This document shows, piece after piece, positions 43,005 through 51,984 of a stretch of 64,000 nucleotides of DNA (positions are counted from its first letter, which is position 1; every line of letters starts with the position of its first letter). Below the pieces are notes generated by a model. That model saw only the letters and a program-made list of their open reading frames with translations. It was not told the origin of the DNA and ran no database searches. Source of the DNA: an uncultured Victivallales bacterium. GTDB taxonomy: Bacteria > Verrucomicrobiota > Lentisphaeria > Victivallales > UBA1829. The translations under genes were made by a program, and so were the position numbers. The stretch is from positions 1 through 64,000 of the forward strand of contig CALXRL010000059.1 of assembly GCA_944390735.1 (NCBI GenBank), read 5' to 3'.

Positions 43005-43379
43005 TGTGGGATCTCCTTGTTTCCGCGCTTCTGTTCTCGGAGAAAAATACCGGGAGGGGGCGGGAAAATCTTCCTCTCTTTTTATCTGGAATTGTCCGAT
43101 ATTGTCGTCCGCGCGGAATCGGGAAGCGCGGGAGAGAGGCGGTTGTTCCGGACGGCATGATCCCAGCTCTCTTCAGAGGAGACATCCTCCGGCGGAGGGG
43201 GAACGGCTGCCGCATTTTCCATGCCTCTGGAAGAGGAAATGCGCATCCGCAGGGAGAAGTTTGCGCTCTGCGACTTTAAATTCCGCGATTTCGTGCTACA
43301 TTTTCCAAATCGACGGTTTGAAAAAAACGCGGAATCTAGTTCAGTGGAAGACAGAGAAAACAGATGGAATTCTTCACGG
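43005..43379. other. Intergenic region without a convincing gene
   Basis: Divergent spacer between the URO-D-like and CPBP genes. It holds a GC-rich left half and an AT-richer right half with an inverted pair ATTCCGCG (43280) / CGCGGAAT (43328) and CGATTT/AAATCG arms (43286-43312). The CPBP frame is open back to 43221, but that part lacks family features. No RNA gene is recognised. Confidence 0.4.
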
Positions 43380-44084
43380 ATGACGACGGCATTCGTTCTG
43401 GTTGCCGTCGCCGTTTTTCTGCCGTTTCTGACCAATGCGGGGCGCTATCTTCCGGCGGAACCGCTGGAGCTTCGGCTGATCGGAGGGATTCTGCTGACCC
43501 AGGGATCGCTGTTTCTTGCCGCCGTTCTTCCGTTTCTGTTTCCGCCGGAGAGCTGGAGCCGGGTGCCGGAGCAGCTGGGACTTCGCCGGATGACCGGGGC
43601 GCAGTTTCTGCGGATGCTGAAACTTTCGCTTCCGGTCTTTGTCGGGATCACACTTTGTTCCTCCCTGCTGACCATGCTGGGGAAATGGTTCGGGGAGAGC
43701 AATCCGACCCAGCCGCTGGTGGAGCTGCTGATCAAGGCTCCGTTTCCGGTATTTCTGATTATATTCTGTTCGGCGGTTCTGATTGCCCCGGTCGTGGAGG
43801 AGCTGGCGTTTCGGCGCGTGCTTTATTCCGGATTGCGACAGTGGGCGCCGCCGATGGTCTGCGCGGTGGTGGTGTCGCTGCTGTTTGCGCTGGTTCACGC
43901 GGTGATCTGGCAGGTTCCCGCGCTGTTTCTTCTGGCGCTTGTTTTTCAGCGGGAGTATCTGCGCAGCGGCGAGAACACCTCCTGCACGATCGCCCTGCAC
44001 GGTATGTATAATTTTCTGACGATTTTCTGTGCGTTCTGCCTTCGGCTCTACTATCTGAACACGGGACGGATACCGGAATGGTGA
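43380..44084 (+). CDS. CPBP-family intramembrane metalloprotease
   Basis: 234 aa from the ATG at 43380. Start choice is uncertain: an in-frame GTG lies at 43341 and the frame is open to 43221, but the first transmembrane helix begins at MTTAFVLVAVAVFLPF. About six hydrophobic helices follow. The CPBP (Abi/CAAX protease-bacteriocin-processing) motifs are VVEELAFRRVLYSG (EExxxR), FALVHAVIWQ (FxxxH) and the last IALHGMYNF (HxxxN). The function in this organism is not known. The 3' end overlaps miaA by 7 nt, so the two are translationally coupled. Confidence 0.85.
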   Translation: MTTAFVLVAVAVFLPFLTNAGRYLPAEPLELRLIGGILLTQGSLFLAAVLPFLFPPESWSRVPEQLGLRRMTGAQFLRMLKLSLPVFVGITLCSSLLTMLGKWFGESNPTQPLVELLIKAPFPVFLIIFCSAVLIAPVVEELAFRRVLYSGLRQWAPPMVCAVVVSLLFALVHAVIWQVPALFLLALVFQREYLRSGENTSCTIALHGMYNFLTIFCAFCLRLYYLNTGRIPEW

Positions 44085-45013
44085 ACGGGAAACACAGGGT
44101 GATTGTCATTCTGGGGCCGACCGCATGCGGCAAGACGGCCATGGCGGTGGCGCTGGCGCGCCGGTTGCACGGCGCGGTGATTTCCGCCGATTCGCGACAG
44201 GTCTACCGGGGACTGGACATCGGGTCCGGCAAGGATCTGGAGGAGTATGTGACGGGAGGGAAACCGGTGGAGACGCGTCTGCTGGACATCGCCGATCCGG
44301 CTGCCGGAGAGCCCTATTCGCTGGCGGATTTCATGCGTGACGCCAAAAGTGCGATTCTGGAACTGGAGGCGCAGGGAAGCGTTCCGATTCTCTGCGGGGG
44401 GACGGGACTCTATCTTCATGCGCTGATCCGGGGATACAAACTGCCCGGCGGACCCGCCGACCGGGCTTTCCGGCGGAGCGTCCGCGAGGAGGACCGCAGC
44501 CGTTTTGCCGAATCGCTTGCCGGGCGCTACGATCTTTCCAATGGCGAGGACAACAATCTTTACCGTCTTTCCCGCAAGATGGAGATCGAATCGTGCCGGA
44601 CCTTTTCTCCATACGGCGGTCCGCTGGAGAATGCGGAATATCTGGTGCTGGGCGCGTTCCGTCCGCGTGCGGAGATCCATCGGAGGATTGAAGCGCGTCT
44701 TGACGAGCGTCTTGCTCATGGCATGATCGATGAGATCCGTCACCTTCATGATGAGCGGAAGGTTTCATGGGAGAAACTGGAATCGTTCGGACTCGAATAC
44801 CGGGAGGTCTCCCGGTACGTGCAGGGAGGGGTGCCGTTTGAAGAGATGCGCAATCATCTTCTGGTGAAAATCCGTCAGTTTGCCAAGCGTCAGGACACCT
44901 GGTTCCGCAAGATGCAGAAGGAGGGGGTCGTGATTCATTGGCTGCCGCCGGAAGATCTGGATGAGGCGGAACGGCTCTGTCACGAATTCCTGAATTCCGG
45001 CATTCGGGAATGA
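44078..45013 (+). CDS. miaA: tRNA dimethylallyltransferase
   Basis: 311 aa. It isopentenylates A37 of tRNAs reading UNN codons. The P-loop GPTACGKT (13-20), ISADSRQVYRGLDIGSGKDL (about 36-55), VPILCGGTGLYLHALIRG and the C-terminal FAKRQDTWFRKM (the RQ-TWFR signature) are typical. The middle insertion (about 125-190) carries the swinging domain. GSGKDL, in place of the enterobacterial GTAKP-type segment, is common in the Bacteroidota/PVC group. It overlaps the CPBP gene by 7 nt. Confidence 0.96.
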   Translation: MVNGKHRVIVILGPTACGKTAMAVALARRLHGAVISADSRQVYRGLDIGSGKDLEEYVTGGKPVETRLLDIADPAAGEPYSLADFMRDAKSAILELEAQGSVPILCGGTGLYLHALIRGYKLPGGPADRAFRRSVREEDRSRFAESLAGRYDLSNGEDNNLYRLSRKMEIESCRTFSPYGGPLENAEYLVLGAFRPRAEIHRRIEARLDERLAHGMIDEIRHLHDERKVSWEKLESFGLEYREVSRYVQGGVPFEEMRNHLLVKIRQFAKRQDTWFRKMQKEGVVIHWLPPEDLDEAERLCHEFLNSGIRE

Positions 45014-45029
45014 GGGCGGAACATGACGG

Positions 45030-45962
45030 TCAGGGGCCGGCCGGCGATTGAGGCCGGATCGGATTGCGCGCTTTTTCCGCCGCCGCTTTTTTCTCCTTGC
45101 AGATGGTCCGTTTGATTCCGGCGACTTTTTTGAGTTCCTGCGGAACATAACGGTTTTCGATGATGCTGCCGAGAACCTGGTCCGCCTTCTCATAGAGCTG
45201 CAGGGCGATGAATTCATCGGCAAGAGCGTTCATGACGGTGCAGTATTTGCGGATGTCGATGGCGGGCATGAGGGCGTGAAGTTTCTGTTCCGGATTCGGT
45301 TCCCGGGTCAGAAACCGGCCGAGCCGCTCCAGAAAATGACGGATGGTTTCGGGATTGGCGGTTGCGTTTGCCGCGGCAACGGTTCGTTTCAGGGCGTCTT
45401 CGTCGCGTTTGTACTGGAAGAGGAGATTGATGCAGGTGTCGTAGGCGTAGAGCAGCATCTCCGGACGGGTGGTTTTGTCCTTGAGGAAGGCGTCGAAAAA
45501 GAGAAGGGCGCTGTCGATTCCCTTCTGCGCGGCGAGACAGCGCATTTTTTCTCCGGCGACGGCGCCTTTCACTTCCGGAATTGTCTGCGGATTGGATTCG
45601 ATCGTCTCCAGTTTTTTCAGAGCCTCTTCATATCTGCCGGAGGAGAAGCAGGCGCTGTAATCCGAAAAATCGAGAATATTTGCCAGTTTTCCCGTGTTTT
45701 TTCCGGAGCGGCGGATCCGGTCGGTCAGGAGAAGGACCTGATCGTATTTCTTTTTCCGCAGGAGGGCGCTTTCGGCCCGGGAATAGGCGCGGAAGAGTGC
45801 GGAGGAGTCGCTCTTCGGATCGTTCAGGATTTTTTCCACGGCGGCGATTTCCGGGGAGTCCTTTTCCGCCGCGCGGTTTCGGAACCACGAATAGGCAAGA
45901 ACGGCCGCGGCGATGAGCAGGATCACCAGAGGTTTGATGAGAATTCGTTTGGAAAACGGCAT
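45030..45962 (-). CDS. Membrane-anchored helical-repeat (TPR-like) protein
   Basis: 310 aa. An N-terminal helix (about 8-24, PLVILLIAAAVLAYSWF) is followed by an alpha-helical, TPR-like body with AYSRAESALLRKKKYDQVLL, DYSACFSSGRYEEALKKLET and YEKADQVLGSIIENRYVP. The ATG at 45962 is chosen because AAGGAG lies 7 nt upstream; an in-frame ATG at 45980 lies too far upstream. Such proteins serve as scaffolds for protein complexes at the membrane. It is convergent with miaA (16 nt). No family name is offered. Confidence 0.75.
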   Translation of the reverse strand: MPFSKRILIKPLVILLIAAAVLAYSWFRNRAAEKDSPEIAAVEKILNDPKSDSSALFRAYSRAESALLRKKKYDQVLLLTDRIRRSGKNTGKLANILDFSDYSACFSSGRYEEALKKLETIESNPQTIPEVKGAVAGEKMRCLAAQKGIDSALLFFDAFLKDKTTRPEMLLYAYDTCINLLFQYKRDEDALKRTVAAANATANPETIRHFLERLGRFLTREPNPEQKLHALMPAIDIRKYCTVMNALADEFIALQLYEKADQVLGSIIENRYVPQELKKVAGIKRTICKEKKAAAEKARNPIRPQSPAGP

Positions 45963-46111
45963 CTTGAATCTCCTTTCCAAAAAAAAGATGACATGGATCG
46001 GAATAAGATATACAGGATTGAGGAATTTTGCAAATCATTCCGGGCGCTTTTTCCGATAGAACAGGAGTTCGCCTCCCGGAAAAAAGATCGAAAAAAGTTG
46101 GAAAAGGGGGG

Positions 46112-46161
46112 TTGACACCGCATGTGTACAGACATAAAATGAGGATGTACAGAGATGTACA
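46112..46161 (+). promoter_or_regulatory. Consensus promoter with three TGTACA boxes
   Basis: TTGACA (46112-46117), 17 nt, TAAAAT (46135-46140). TGTACA occurs at 46125-46130 (in the spacer), 46146-46151 and 46156-46161, 21 and 10 bp apart, i.e. on the same helix face. The last two are in GATGTACAGA direct repeats. TGTAC cores also occur in AraR-type operators, which fits a GntR/LacI-type repressor. Confidence 0.7.
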
Positions 46162-46184
46162 GAATCGAAACCAATAGAGGGTTT

Positions 46185-47296
46185 ATGGAGTTTCCCGAGT
46201 TCAAAATTGATCCGGAGAGTCCGGATGCGGTGTATACACAGCTGAGGAATCAGCTGAGGAGCGCAGTGGAAACAGGTTCACTTTCCGATGCGGTAAAACT
46301 TCCGCCGATCCGGTCGCTGGCAAGTGCGGCTGGGGTCAGCGTCGGAACGATGGAGCGCGTGGTGGGCGGCATGGTTGCCGAGGGGATCTGTTTCCGCCGT
46401 CCCCGCATCGGGGTGTACATCAACCGGAAGATGCTCCGGACCCGGCAGCGCCGACTGTTTTATATTACGGAGGCCTCCCGCTCAAAACGCAACGATTACG
46501 GATGGGATCGTCTGAAGCTGTTCGATGCGCATCTGTATGAATCGTTTCAGATCCAGACACGGACATATCCGCGCGATTTTGCCGAATCCGGGGAATATGC
46601 TTATGAGATGGAGAACCTGCGGCGGGAGCGTCCGGATTGTCTGCTGATCAATCTGCCTTATCTGAAGCGGGCGCAGATCTCGGAGCTGATAGAGGAGTCC
46701 TTTCCTGTTGTGTTTATCGGGGATTTTCATCTGGGCGAGATCCATACGCCGGGACTGAATCAGATTCGGGAGGATACGGCCGAACGCGGAGAGAAACTTG
46801 TTTCGCTTGCCTGCTTGTCCGGATATCGGGATCTGGTGATGGTCTGCGGAATTGAAAAGAACTATTATGTTTCCCTGCTTGTCGCAGGGGCGCGCCGGGC
46901 GGCGAAAAGCTGGGGGCCAGACTGCGCTTCCTGCATTATGAGGACACCCCCTGTCTGACAGAGACGGACTGGTTGATCCGGAAATCGGAACTGGTTGCCC
47001 GTCTGATCCGGAATGGACTGCCGGAAGCCGTCATTTTCGACGGCGTCGATGGACTGGACTCCCTTGCAAAGGTTTTCCGCGGATACGGAATCGATCCGAA
47101 AAAAGAGGTGAAACTCATCTCCAACAAGGAGATGGTCGATGGAGGAATCTATCTTCAGCCGGATTATTCCCTGTTTGCGGAGCGATGCAGCCGGATCATC
47201 CGGGATCTTGTTTTCAGCGATTGCCGTTATCCCGGAATCTGCACGCTCTCCGGCTGCATTCATTACAAGTCAATCCAAATCAACAATCTTGTATAG
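46185..47296 (+). pseudogene. GntR/LacI-type regulator interrupted by a frameshift
   Basis: The first part (46185 to about 46900) encodes a GntR winged helix-turn-helix (LPPIRSLASAAGVSVGTMER) and a LacI-like sensor. The frame then ends after RTPPV at 46958. The next frame (positions 2 mod 3) continues with LGARLRFLHYEDTPCLTETD and runs to 47296 with a normal C-terminus (MVDGGIYLQPDYSLFAERC). A single missing base between about 46890 and 46917, a stretch with GGG and GGGGG runs, would join the two. Start 46185 is preferred over 46155, which lies inside a TGTACA box. It heads a pseudopilin-hydrolase unit. It may be a real loss, a sequencing error or a slippage site. Confidence 0.75.
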
Positions 47297-47305
47297 GAGA
47301 AGAAA

Positions 47306-48037
47306 ATGAGACGTTTCACGCTGATAGAACTCCTCGTGGTAATTGCGATCATCGCGATCCTGGCCGGGATGCTACTTCCCGCCTTGCAGAAAGCGAGGAA
47401 CAGTGCGTTCAAGGCAAGCTGCATCAGCAATCTGAAACAGCTGGGGCTTGCGGTTACGCAATACAGTTCGACCTATGATTTCATGCCGAACCCGGAATAC
47501 AAGATTTCCGCGGAAGACTGGGACGCCCAGTGGATTACCCAGATGGGAATGTTTACCGGACAGAATACGAAACTCTACGATTGTCCGGCCGGATCCGACA
47601 ATACCGAATACATTGGAGTCAAGGTCGGGGACAAGGTGCGGAAAATTCTCTCCGGAATCGGTTCTTACGGCATGAATCTGCACTGTTACAGCGCTCCGCC
47701 CATTTCGATCTGCTCCTGGTACCAGCTGACCGGTCATAAAGATGGAACCTATGTGTTTTTCAAAACAAACCAGATCAGAACGCCGTCCAACTTTATCGAG
47801 CTCGGAGATGTCGTCAAGGCCACGATCAGTGGGTATGGTACGCGTTCCCTGATGGCGTACAGCAAGCCGAACGATCAGGCATACGGCCGCTGGGGGGCGC
47901 TCAGCGACCGGCATGGTCAGCTGGGCAATTTCGCGTTCGCCGACGGCCATGTCGCAAGCATGAAACCCTACACATTGGATTATCAGGATGGAATCGCCGC
48001 AGTGAGAAAGCGGCATCTGGAACTCAATGGGTATTGA
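47306..48037 (+). CDS. H-X9-DG pseudopilin
   Basis: 243 aa. Very short leader: [19 protein letters not shown], with Arg at -1, then [17 protein letters not shown] and [16 protein letters not shown]. The C-terminal H-X9-DG is H(GQLGNFAFA)DGH. RBS TAGGAGAAG. It lies 9 nt after the frameshifted regulator and 36 nt before a large secreted hydrolase, the fourth example of this gene order in the window. Confidence 0.93.
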   Translation: MRRFTLIELLVVIAIIAILAGMLLPALQKARNSAFKASCISNLKQLGLAVTQYSSTYDFMPNPEYKISAEDWDAQWITQMGMFTGQNTKLYDCPAGSDNTEYIGVKVGDKVRKILSGIGSYGMNLHCYSAPPISICSWYQLTGHKDGTYVFFKTNQIRTPSNFIELGDVVKATISGYGTRSLMAYSKPNDQAYGRWGALSDRHGQLGNFAFADGHVASMKPYTLDYQDGIAAVRKRHLELNGY

Positions 48038-48073
48038 TTCGAGTTTTCATCAACAGAACAGGATTGTGGGATT

Positions 48074-51000
48074 ATGAACAGAAAAATGCTGATTGCATTG
48101 CTGGCGTCCTGCGGGATTTCGCTTTTCGCAGGACTTCGGGACGGGCTTCTTTTCTATGCCCCGTTCGAGGACGGAACCGAGCCGGAGATTGCCGGAGGGG
48201 CGAAAACTTCCAACTCCGGACTCGGGGAGGTGCCGGGGAAAGTGGGCATGGGGGTGTTGTCCGAAGGAGCGGGAATTCTTTACAACAATGTCGGAAATCT
48301 GAATCTTGCGCGTGGAACGGTGGCGTTCTGGGTGAAACCGGAGGTCGATTTCAAGAATCTGAAAAAGCCCGCGATTCTGTTCCGCGCGGTGCATCTTGCT
48401 TTTGTCTATCAGCCGCACGGACGGGCGTTTTTCATGACGGGAAATGTGGTGCCGAAGGTTGGTTTCAAATGGGATTACAGCCTGGATTTCAACGGGTTAC
48501 AAAACTGGAAAGCCGGAGAGTGGCATCATGTGGTGCTGACCTGGGACAGCGGAATCGGCGTGAAATCGCTGACCATCGACGGTCGTCTGGTGAAAACGGT
48601 CCGGACGAGGCATTTTCCTTCCTCCATTTCCGCAAATGCCCCTCTGGAATTCGGGGTGGGATTCAAGGGCGTTGTGGATGAAATCTACATTTATGATAAC
48701 ATGAGGGATGTCAACGACTTGAACACCCTTTACCACTCGCCGGAGAAGAGTGCTTCGGAATTCCGCCGTGTGGATTCCGTTCGGCGGACCCTTCCTGCCT
48801 CCGCTGCGGCGGCGGTGAAACAGGCCTCGCTCCAGGCGCCCTTTGACGACGGTGATGCGCCGGGGGTGGTGAACCAGGGGAAAAAAGGATCGGATCGGGG
48901 CATTCCGCTGAATGTGAAGGGAAGGCTGAAGCCGGGGGAGGGAACGGTCCTCTTTTTCGTCCGTCCGGATGGCGATGTGAAGAATCAGACGAAGTCGTTT
49001 ACCCTCTTCCGGGCAGGGCATCTGGCTCTGACGTATCATCCCCGGAACCGAAAACTCTTTTTCATGAGCGGCGGATCGGAAAATGGAACGTTCGCCTGGG
49101 ATTACAGCTGCTATACGGAACTCCCCTTCCAATGGAAAGCCGGGCAGTGGCATGGGGTCGGCATGAGCTGGAAAACGATCGGTGACAAACTGGAAAAACG
49201 GATCTGGCTGGATGGAAAACAGGTCTTTTCCTCCTCGACTACCCGGAAACCGGAGCGAATTTATGATCGTGAATTCGCGCTGATGCAGGGATTTTCCGGA
49301 ACCATTGACGAGCTTTCGCTCTGGAAGACGGCTCTTTCGGCGGAAGATATTCTTTTCCTGACGGCTTATCCGGAACTTGCGGCCTCCGCCGCGGGCCGCT
49401 CCTCCGCGAAGCTGATGGAGGGAAGCGATCCGCTTTTCCGCAGATTGCGCCGGGAGATCCGAGGCGCGGAACAGACAGAGCCGCTCTCCTTTTCCATCAA
49501 GGCGGTGGCTCCGGAAAAGACGATTGTCGCTCCCGGAGAATCCTTTCCAGCCGAGATTCATCTGGAAAACCGGAGTTTGAAGACTTTTCAGGGCGAGGTA
49601 TGCTTTACGCTGAGGGATGTATATCTGAAGAGTTTCGGGGAGAAAAAGCGGAGGATTCATCTGGCTCCCGGGGAGAGAAGGCGTCTGAGTCTTCCATTCC
49701 ATGCTCCGAAGCGCGGGGCGTTCCGTGTGGAGGCGGTTTGGAATTGGAACGGGAAAAGGATTCTGCGCGATGTCGCCTCGTTTGCCGTCTGGAACAAAAA
49801 ACAGGAACCGGATCCGGAAAGCTTTTTCGGCAATCATGTGAACGGCTGGTCCAACGGGGCGTATTTCGCCCAGGCGCACAAACTCGGGCAGAACTGGATG
49901 CGGAATCACAATATGGTGCAGACGACCTGGTGGTATCGGATGCGTCCGGACCCGGGGGCCTACACCTATGGCAATGACTTTCAGCTGAACGACTTGAAAA
50001 AGTACAACATGTTCCTGCTCGGTCAGCTCTTCACGACGCCGTACTGGGCGGCCGCCGACCGGTCGGCAAAAAAATCGACCGGCTACAATGCGGGCTGGAC
50101 GCCGCGTCTTGATCTCTTTGCCGGCTATGTGAAGGATGCGGTGAAACGCTACGGCGACCGGATCCGTTACTGGGAAGTCTGGAATGAACCGGACGTCAGC
50201 ATGTTTTACCGTGGAACGCCGGAGGAGTTTGCCAAGGTCGTGCAGACCGCCGCGAAAGCCGTGCACGAAGCCGATCCCCGCGCCGTGGTGATGGCGGCCG
50301 GATACACGCACTCCGGATGGGGATGGCACCGGCGCACCGCAAAGGCCGGGGCGTTCAAAGGCATTGACATGATCAGCCTGCATTACGGAACGCCGGACGC
50401 TCCGCCGGAGGAGACCTATGTCAAGCTGAAGGATACGGTCGATCATTTTCAGGGCCTCGCTGTGAAATACGGTGATGGGAAGCCGCTGCCCGTCTGGGAC
50501 ACGGAGGGGGGAATCGGCAGTACGACCTATCTGCGCGGACTCGATTTCCCCTTTCTTCCTCCGGAGTCCAAACGCGAACCGGACAACTCGCTGCGCACGG
50601 CGATCCGGGTGGTTCAGGGATCGGCCATTCATATGGCGCTGGGAATCGGGAAACATTTCATCTATCTTCAGAGTCCTCCGGGACGAAACGGGACGGGCGT
50701 CTATCTGAACACGGCGATGATTGATTTCAACAATGTTCCGAAGCCGGTTCTGATGAGTCGTGTCGCCATGCAGGAGCAGGTGGATTACACCTCGTTCCGG
50801 AAGCTGGTCCGGAAGGAGGATGCCCGCTTCTGGGCGTTTGTTTTCCGGCATAAGACAAAACCGGAAACCGTGGTCCTCTGGTGGACCGGGGATGGCGGAA
50901 GAGTGGAACTTTCGCCCCGTTTCCCGGGAAAGGTGACTGCCGGAATGGATCTTTTCGGCAATCCTCTGGAGCAGACGGGCCCTGTCTTCTCCGTGACGGA

Positions 51001-51787
51001 GGAGCCTTCGTATCTGCGGATTGCCTCCGCGGATGCCGATGGAGTCGCCGCCGCCATTGAGCGCGCTTCCCTCAAGGTGCGCAAGGCTCCGGCGAAACTG
51101 GAGAGCCTTGCCGGGGAGGAGAAGCCGCGGATTCCGAAACTTCCGGATTTCGTGGCGCCTTCTGAGAATCCCGCCGGAGTGTTTCAGCTGGATCTTCGGC
51201 GCTTCTGCAACATGGGGCTTGCCGATGACGCATCCGGAAACGGACGGGGCGGCTGGTCCGACGAGGGCGATCTCAACGACATGCGCGACCTGAAAACCGG
51301 CAGACGCACCTTCTACGGCGTTCCATTTGAGATTATTGATCCGAAAACAAACCGGAACCGGGCGGTTATCACGCTTTCCGGCGCCGCAAAATCCGCACTT
51401 CCCCGCGAGATCCGGGCCATCCCGGTGAACCGTAGGGCCAGAGCTCTCTATTTTCTCCATGCGGGATCCTGGAGTGCCAGAGGGGCAGTTCTGGAATATG
51501 TGATCCATTTCGAAGACGGAACAAAAGAGGTGGTGGAAATCAGGAGTCCCGAACACATCAACAACTGGTGGATCGGCTGGCAGGAAGGCGAGGTCTCGCG
51601 TCCGGTGCCCGTTCAGGTGAAGAATACAATCAGCGGCAAACCGGAGTGGCGCTACCTCCGCGTTTACGAATGGGAGAACAGACACGATCAATGGACACGC
51701 GGAAAAGGCGTGAAAATCCGGAGCATCGACATCCGCTCCCGCAATGCCGGCATGACGCCGATTGTAATTGCCATTACCGGCGTCTGA
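48074..51787 (+). CDS. Giant secreted glycoside hydrolase (clan GH-A, GH39-like) with two LamG domains
   Basis: 1237 aa with a signal peptide (MNRKMLIALLASCGISLFA). Two LamG jelly rolls lie at about 20-215 and 255-435 (GTVAFWVKPEVDF; GTVLFFVRPDGDV). A beta domain follows, then the catalytic barrel (about 590-890) with acid/base Glu705 in WEVWNEPD and probable nucleophile Glu811 in VWDTEGG. A beta domain (about 900-1000) and a C-terminal jelly roll (about 1045-1237) finish it. The motifs recall GH39-like enzymes; substrate unknown. It follows a pseudopilin gene and ends before a strong terminator. Confidence 0.88.
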   Translation: MNRKMLIALLASCGISLFAGLRDGLLFYAPFEDGTEPEIAGGAKTSNSGLGEVPGKVGMGVLSEGAGILYNNVGNLNLARGTVAFWVKPEVDFKNLKKPAILFRAVHLAFVYQPHGRAFFMTGNVVPKVGFKWDYSLDFNGLQNWKAGEWHHVVLTWDSGIGVKSLTIDGRLVKTVRTRHFPSSISANAPLEFGVGFKGVVDEIYIYDNMRDVNDLNTLYHSPEKSASEFRRVDSVRRTLPASAAAAVKQASLQAPFDDGDAPGVVNQGKKGSDRGIPLNVKGRLKPGEGTVLFFVRPDGDVKNQTKSFTLFRAGHLALTYHPRNRKLFFMSGGSENGTFAWDYSCYTELPFQWKAGQWHGVGMSWKTIGDKLEKRIWLDGKQVFSSSTTRKPERIYDREFALMQGFSGTIDELSLWKTALSAEDILFLTAYPELAASAAGRSSAKLMEGSDPLFRRLRREIRGAEQTEPLSFSIKAVAPEKTIVAPGESFPAEIHLENRSLKTFQGEVCFTLRDVYLKSFGEKKRRIHLAPGERRRLSLPFHAPKRGAFRVEAVWNWNGKRILRDVASFAVWNKKQEPDPESFFGNHVNGWSNGAYFAQAHKLGQNWMRNHNMVQTTWWYRMRPDPGAYTYGNDFQLNDLKKYNMFLLGQLFTTPYWAAADRSAKKSTGYNAGWTPRLDLFAGYVKDAVKRYGDRIRYWEVWNEPDVSMFYRGTPEEFAKVVQTAAKAVHEADPRAVVMAAGYTHSGWGWHRRTAKAGAFKGIDMISLHYGTPDAPPEETYVKLKDTVDHFQGLAVKYGDGKPLPVWDTEGGIGSTTYLRGLDFPFLPPESKREPDNSLRTAIRVVQGSAIHMALGIGKHFIYLQSPPGRNGTGVYLNTAMIDFNNVPKPVLMSRVAMQEQVDYTSFRKLVRKEDARFWAFVFRHKTKPETVVLWWTGDGGRVELSPRFPGKVTAGMDLFGNPLEQTGPVFSVTEEPSYLRIASADADGVAAAIERASLKVRKAPAKLESLAGEEKPRIPKLPDFVAPSENPAGVFQLDLRRFCNMGLADDASGNGRGGWSDEGDLNDMRDLKTGRRTFYGVPFEIIDPKTNRNRAVITLSGAAKSALPREIRAIPVNRRARALYFLHAGSWSARGAVLEYVIHFEDGTKEVVEIRSPEHINNWWIGWQEGEVSRPVPVQVKNTISGKPEWRYLRVYEWENRHDQWTRGKGVKIRSIDIRSRNAGMTPIVIAITGV

Positions 51788-51838
51788 TTTTCCCGGTCTC
51801 TTCTGAAAACGGACGGCCGTTTGGAACGGCGACATCCG

Positions 51839-51879
51839 CTCCTCCGCTGCGGCGATGCGGCGGAGGAGTTTCTGTTTTT
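51839..51879 (+). terminator. Rho-independent terminator
   Basis: CTCCTCCGCTGC (51839-51850) and GCGGCGGAGGAG (51857-51868) form a 12-bp stem with one wobble and a 6-nt loop, followed by TTTCTGTTTTT. It ends the regulator-pseudopilin-hydrolase unit. Confidence 0.88.
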
Positions 51880-51934
51880 CCGGAAATCTCCCTTTCCCCG
51901 GTATGAAAATTTCTCGTTTTATCCCGATCCGAAC

Positions 51935-51963
51935 TTGCGATTAAATTGAACATATGCTATACT
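51935..51963 (+). promoter_or_regulatory. Promoter of the GntR-GH36 unit
   Basis: TTGCGA (51935-51940), 17 nt, TATACT (51958-51963) with an extended TG at 51955-51956. It lies just before the GntR gene. Confidence 0.65.
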
Positions 51964-51984
51964 TATAAAAAGGAATTTCAGGAA

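Noticed and set aside
48497..51835. A 1112-codon open frame on the minus strand
   Set aside because: Antisense to the LamG-LamG-GH gene, with no recognisable domain. It runs across the stop of the real gene and up to its terminator.
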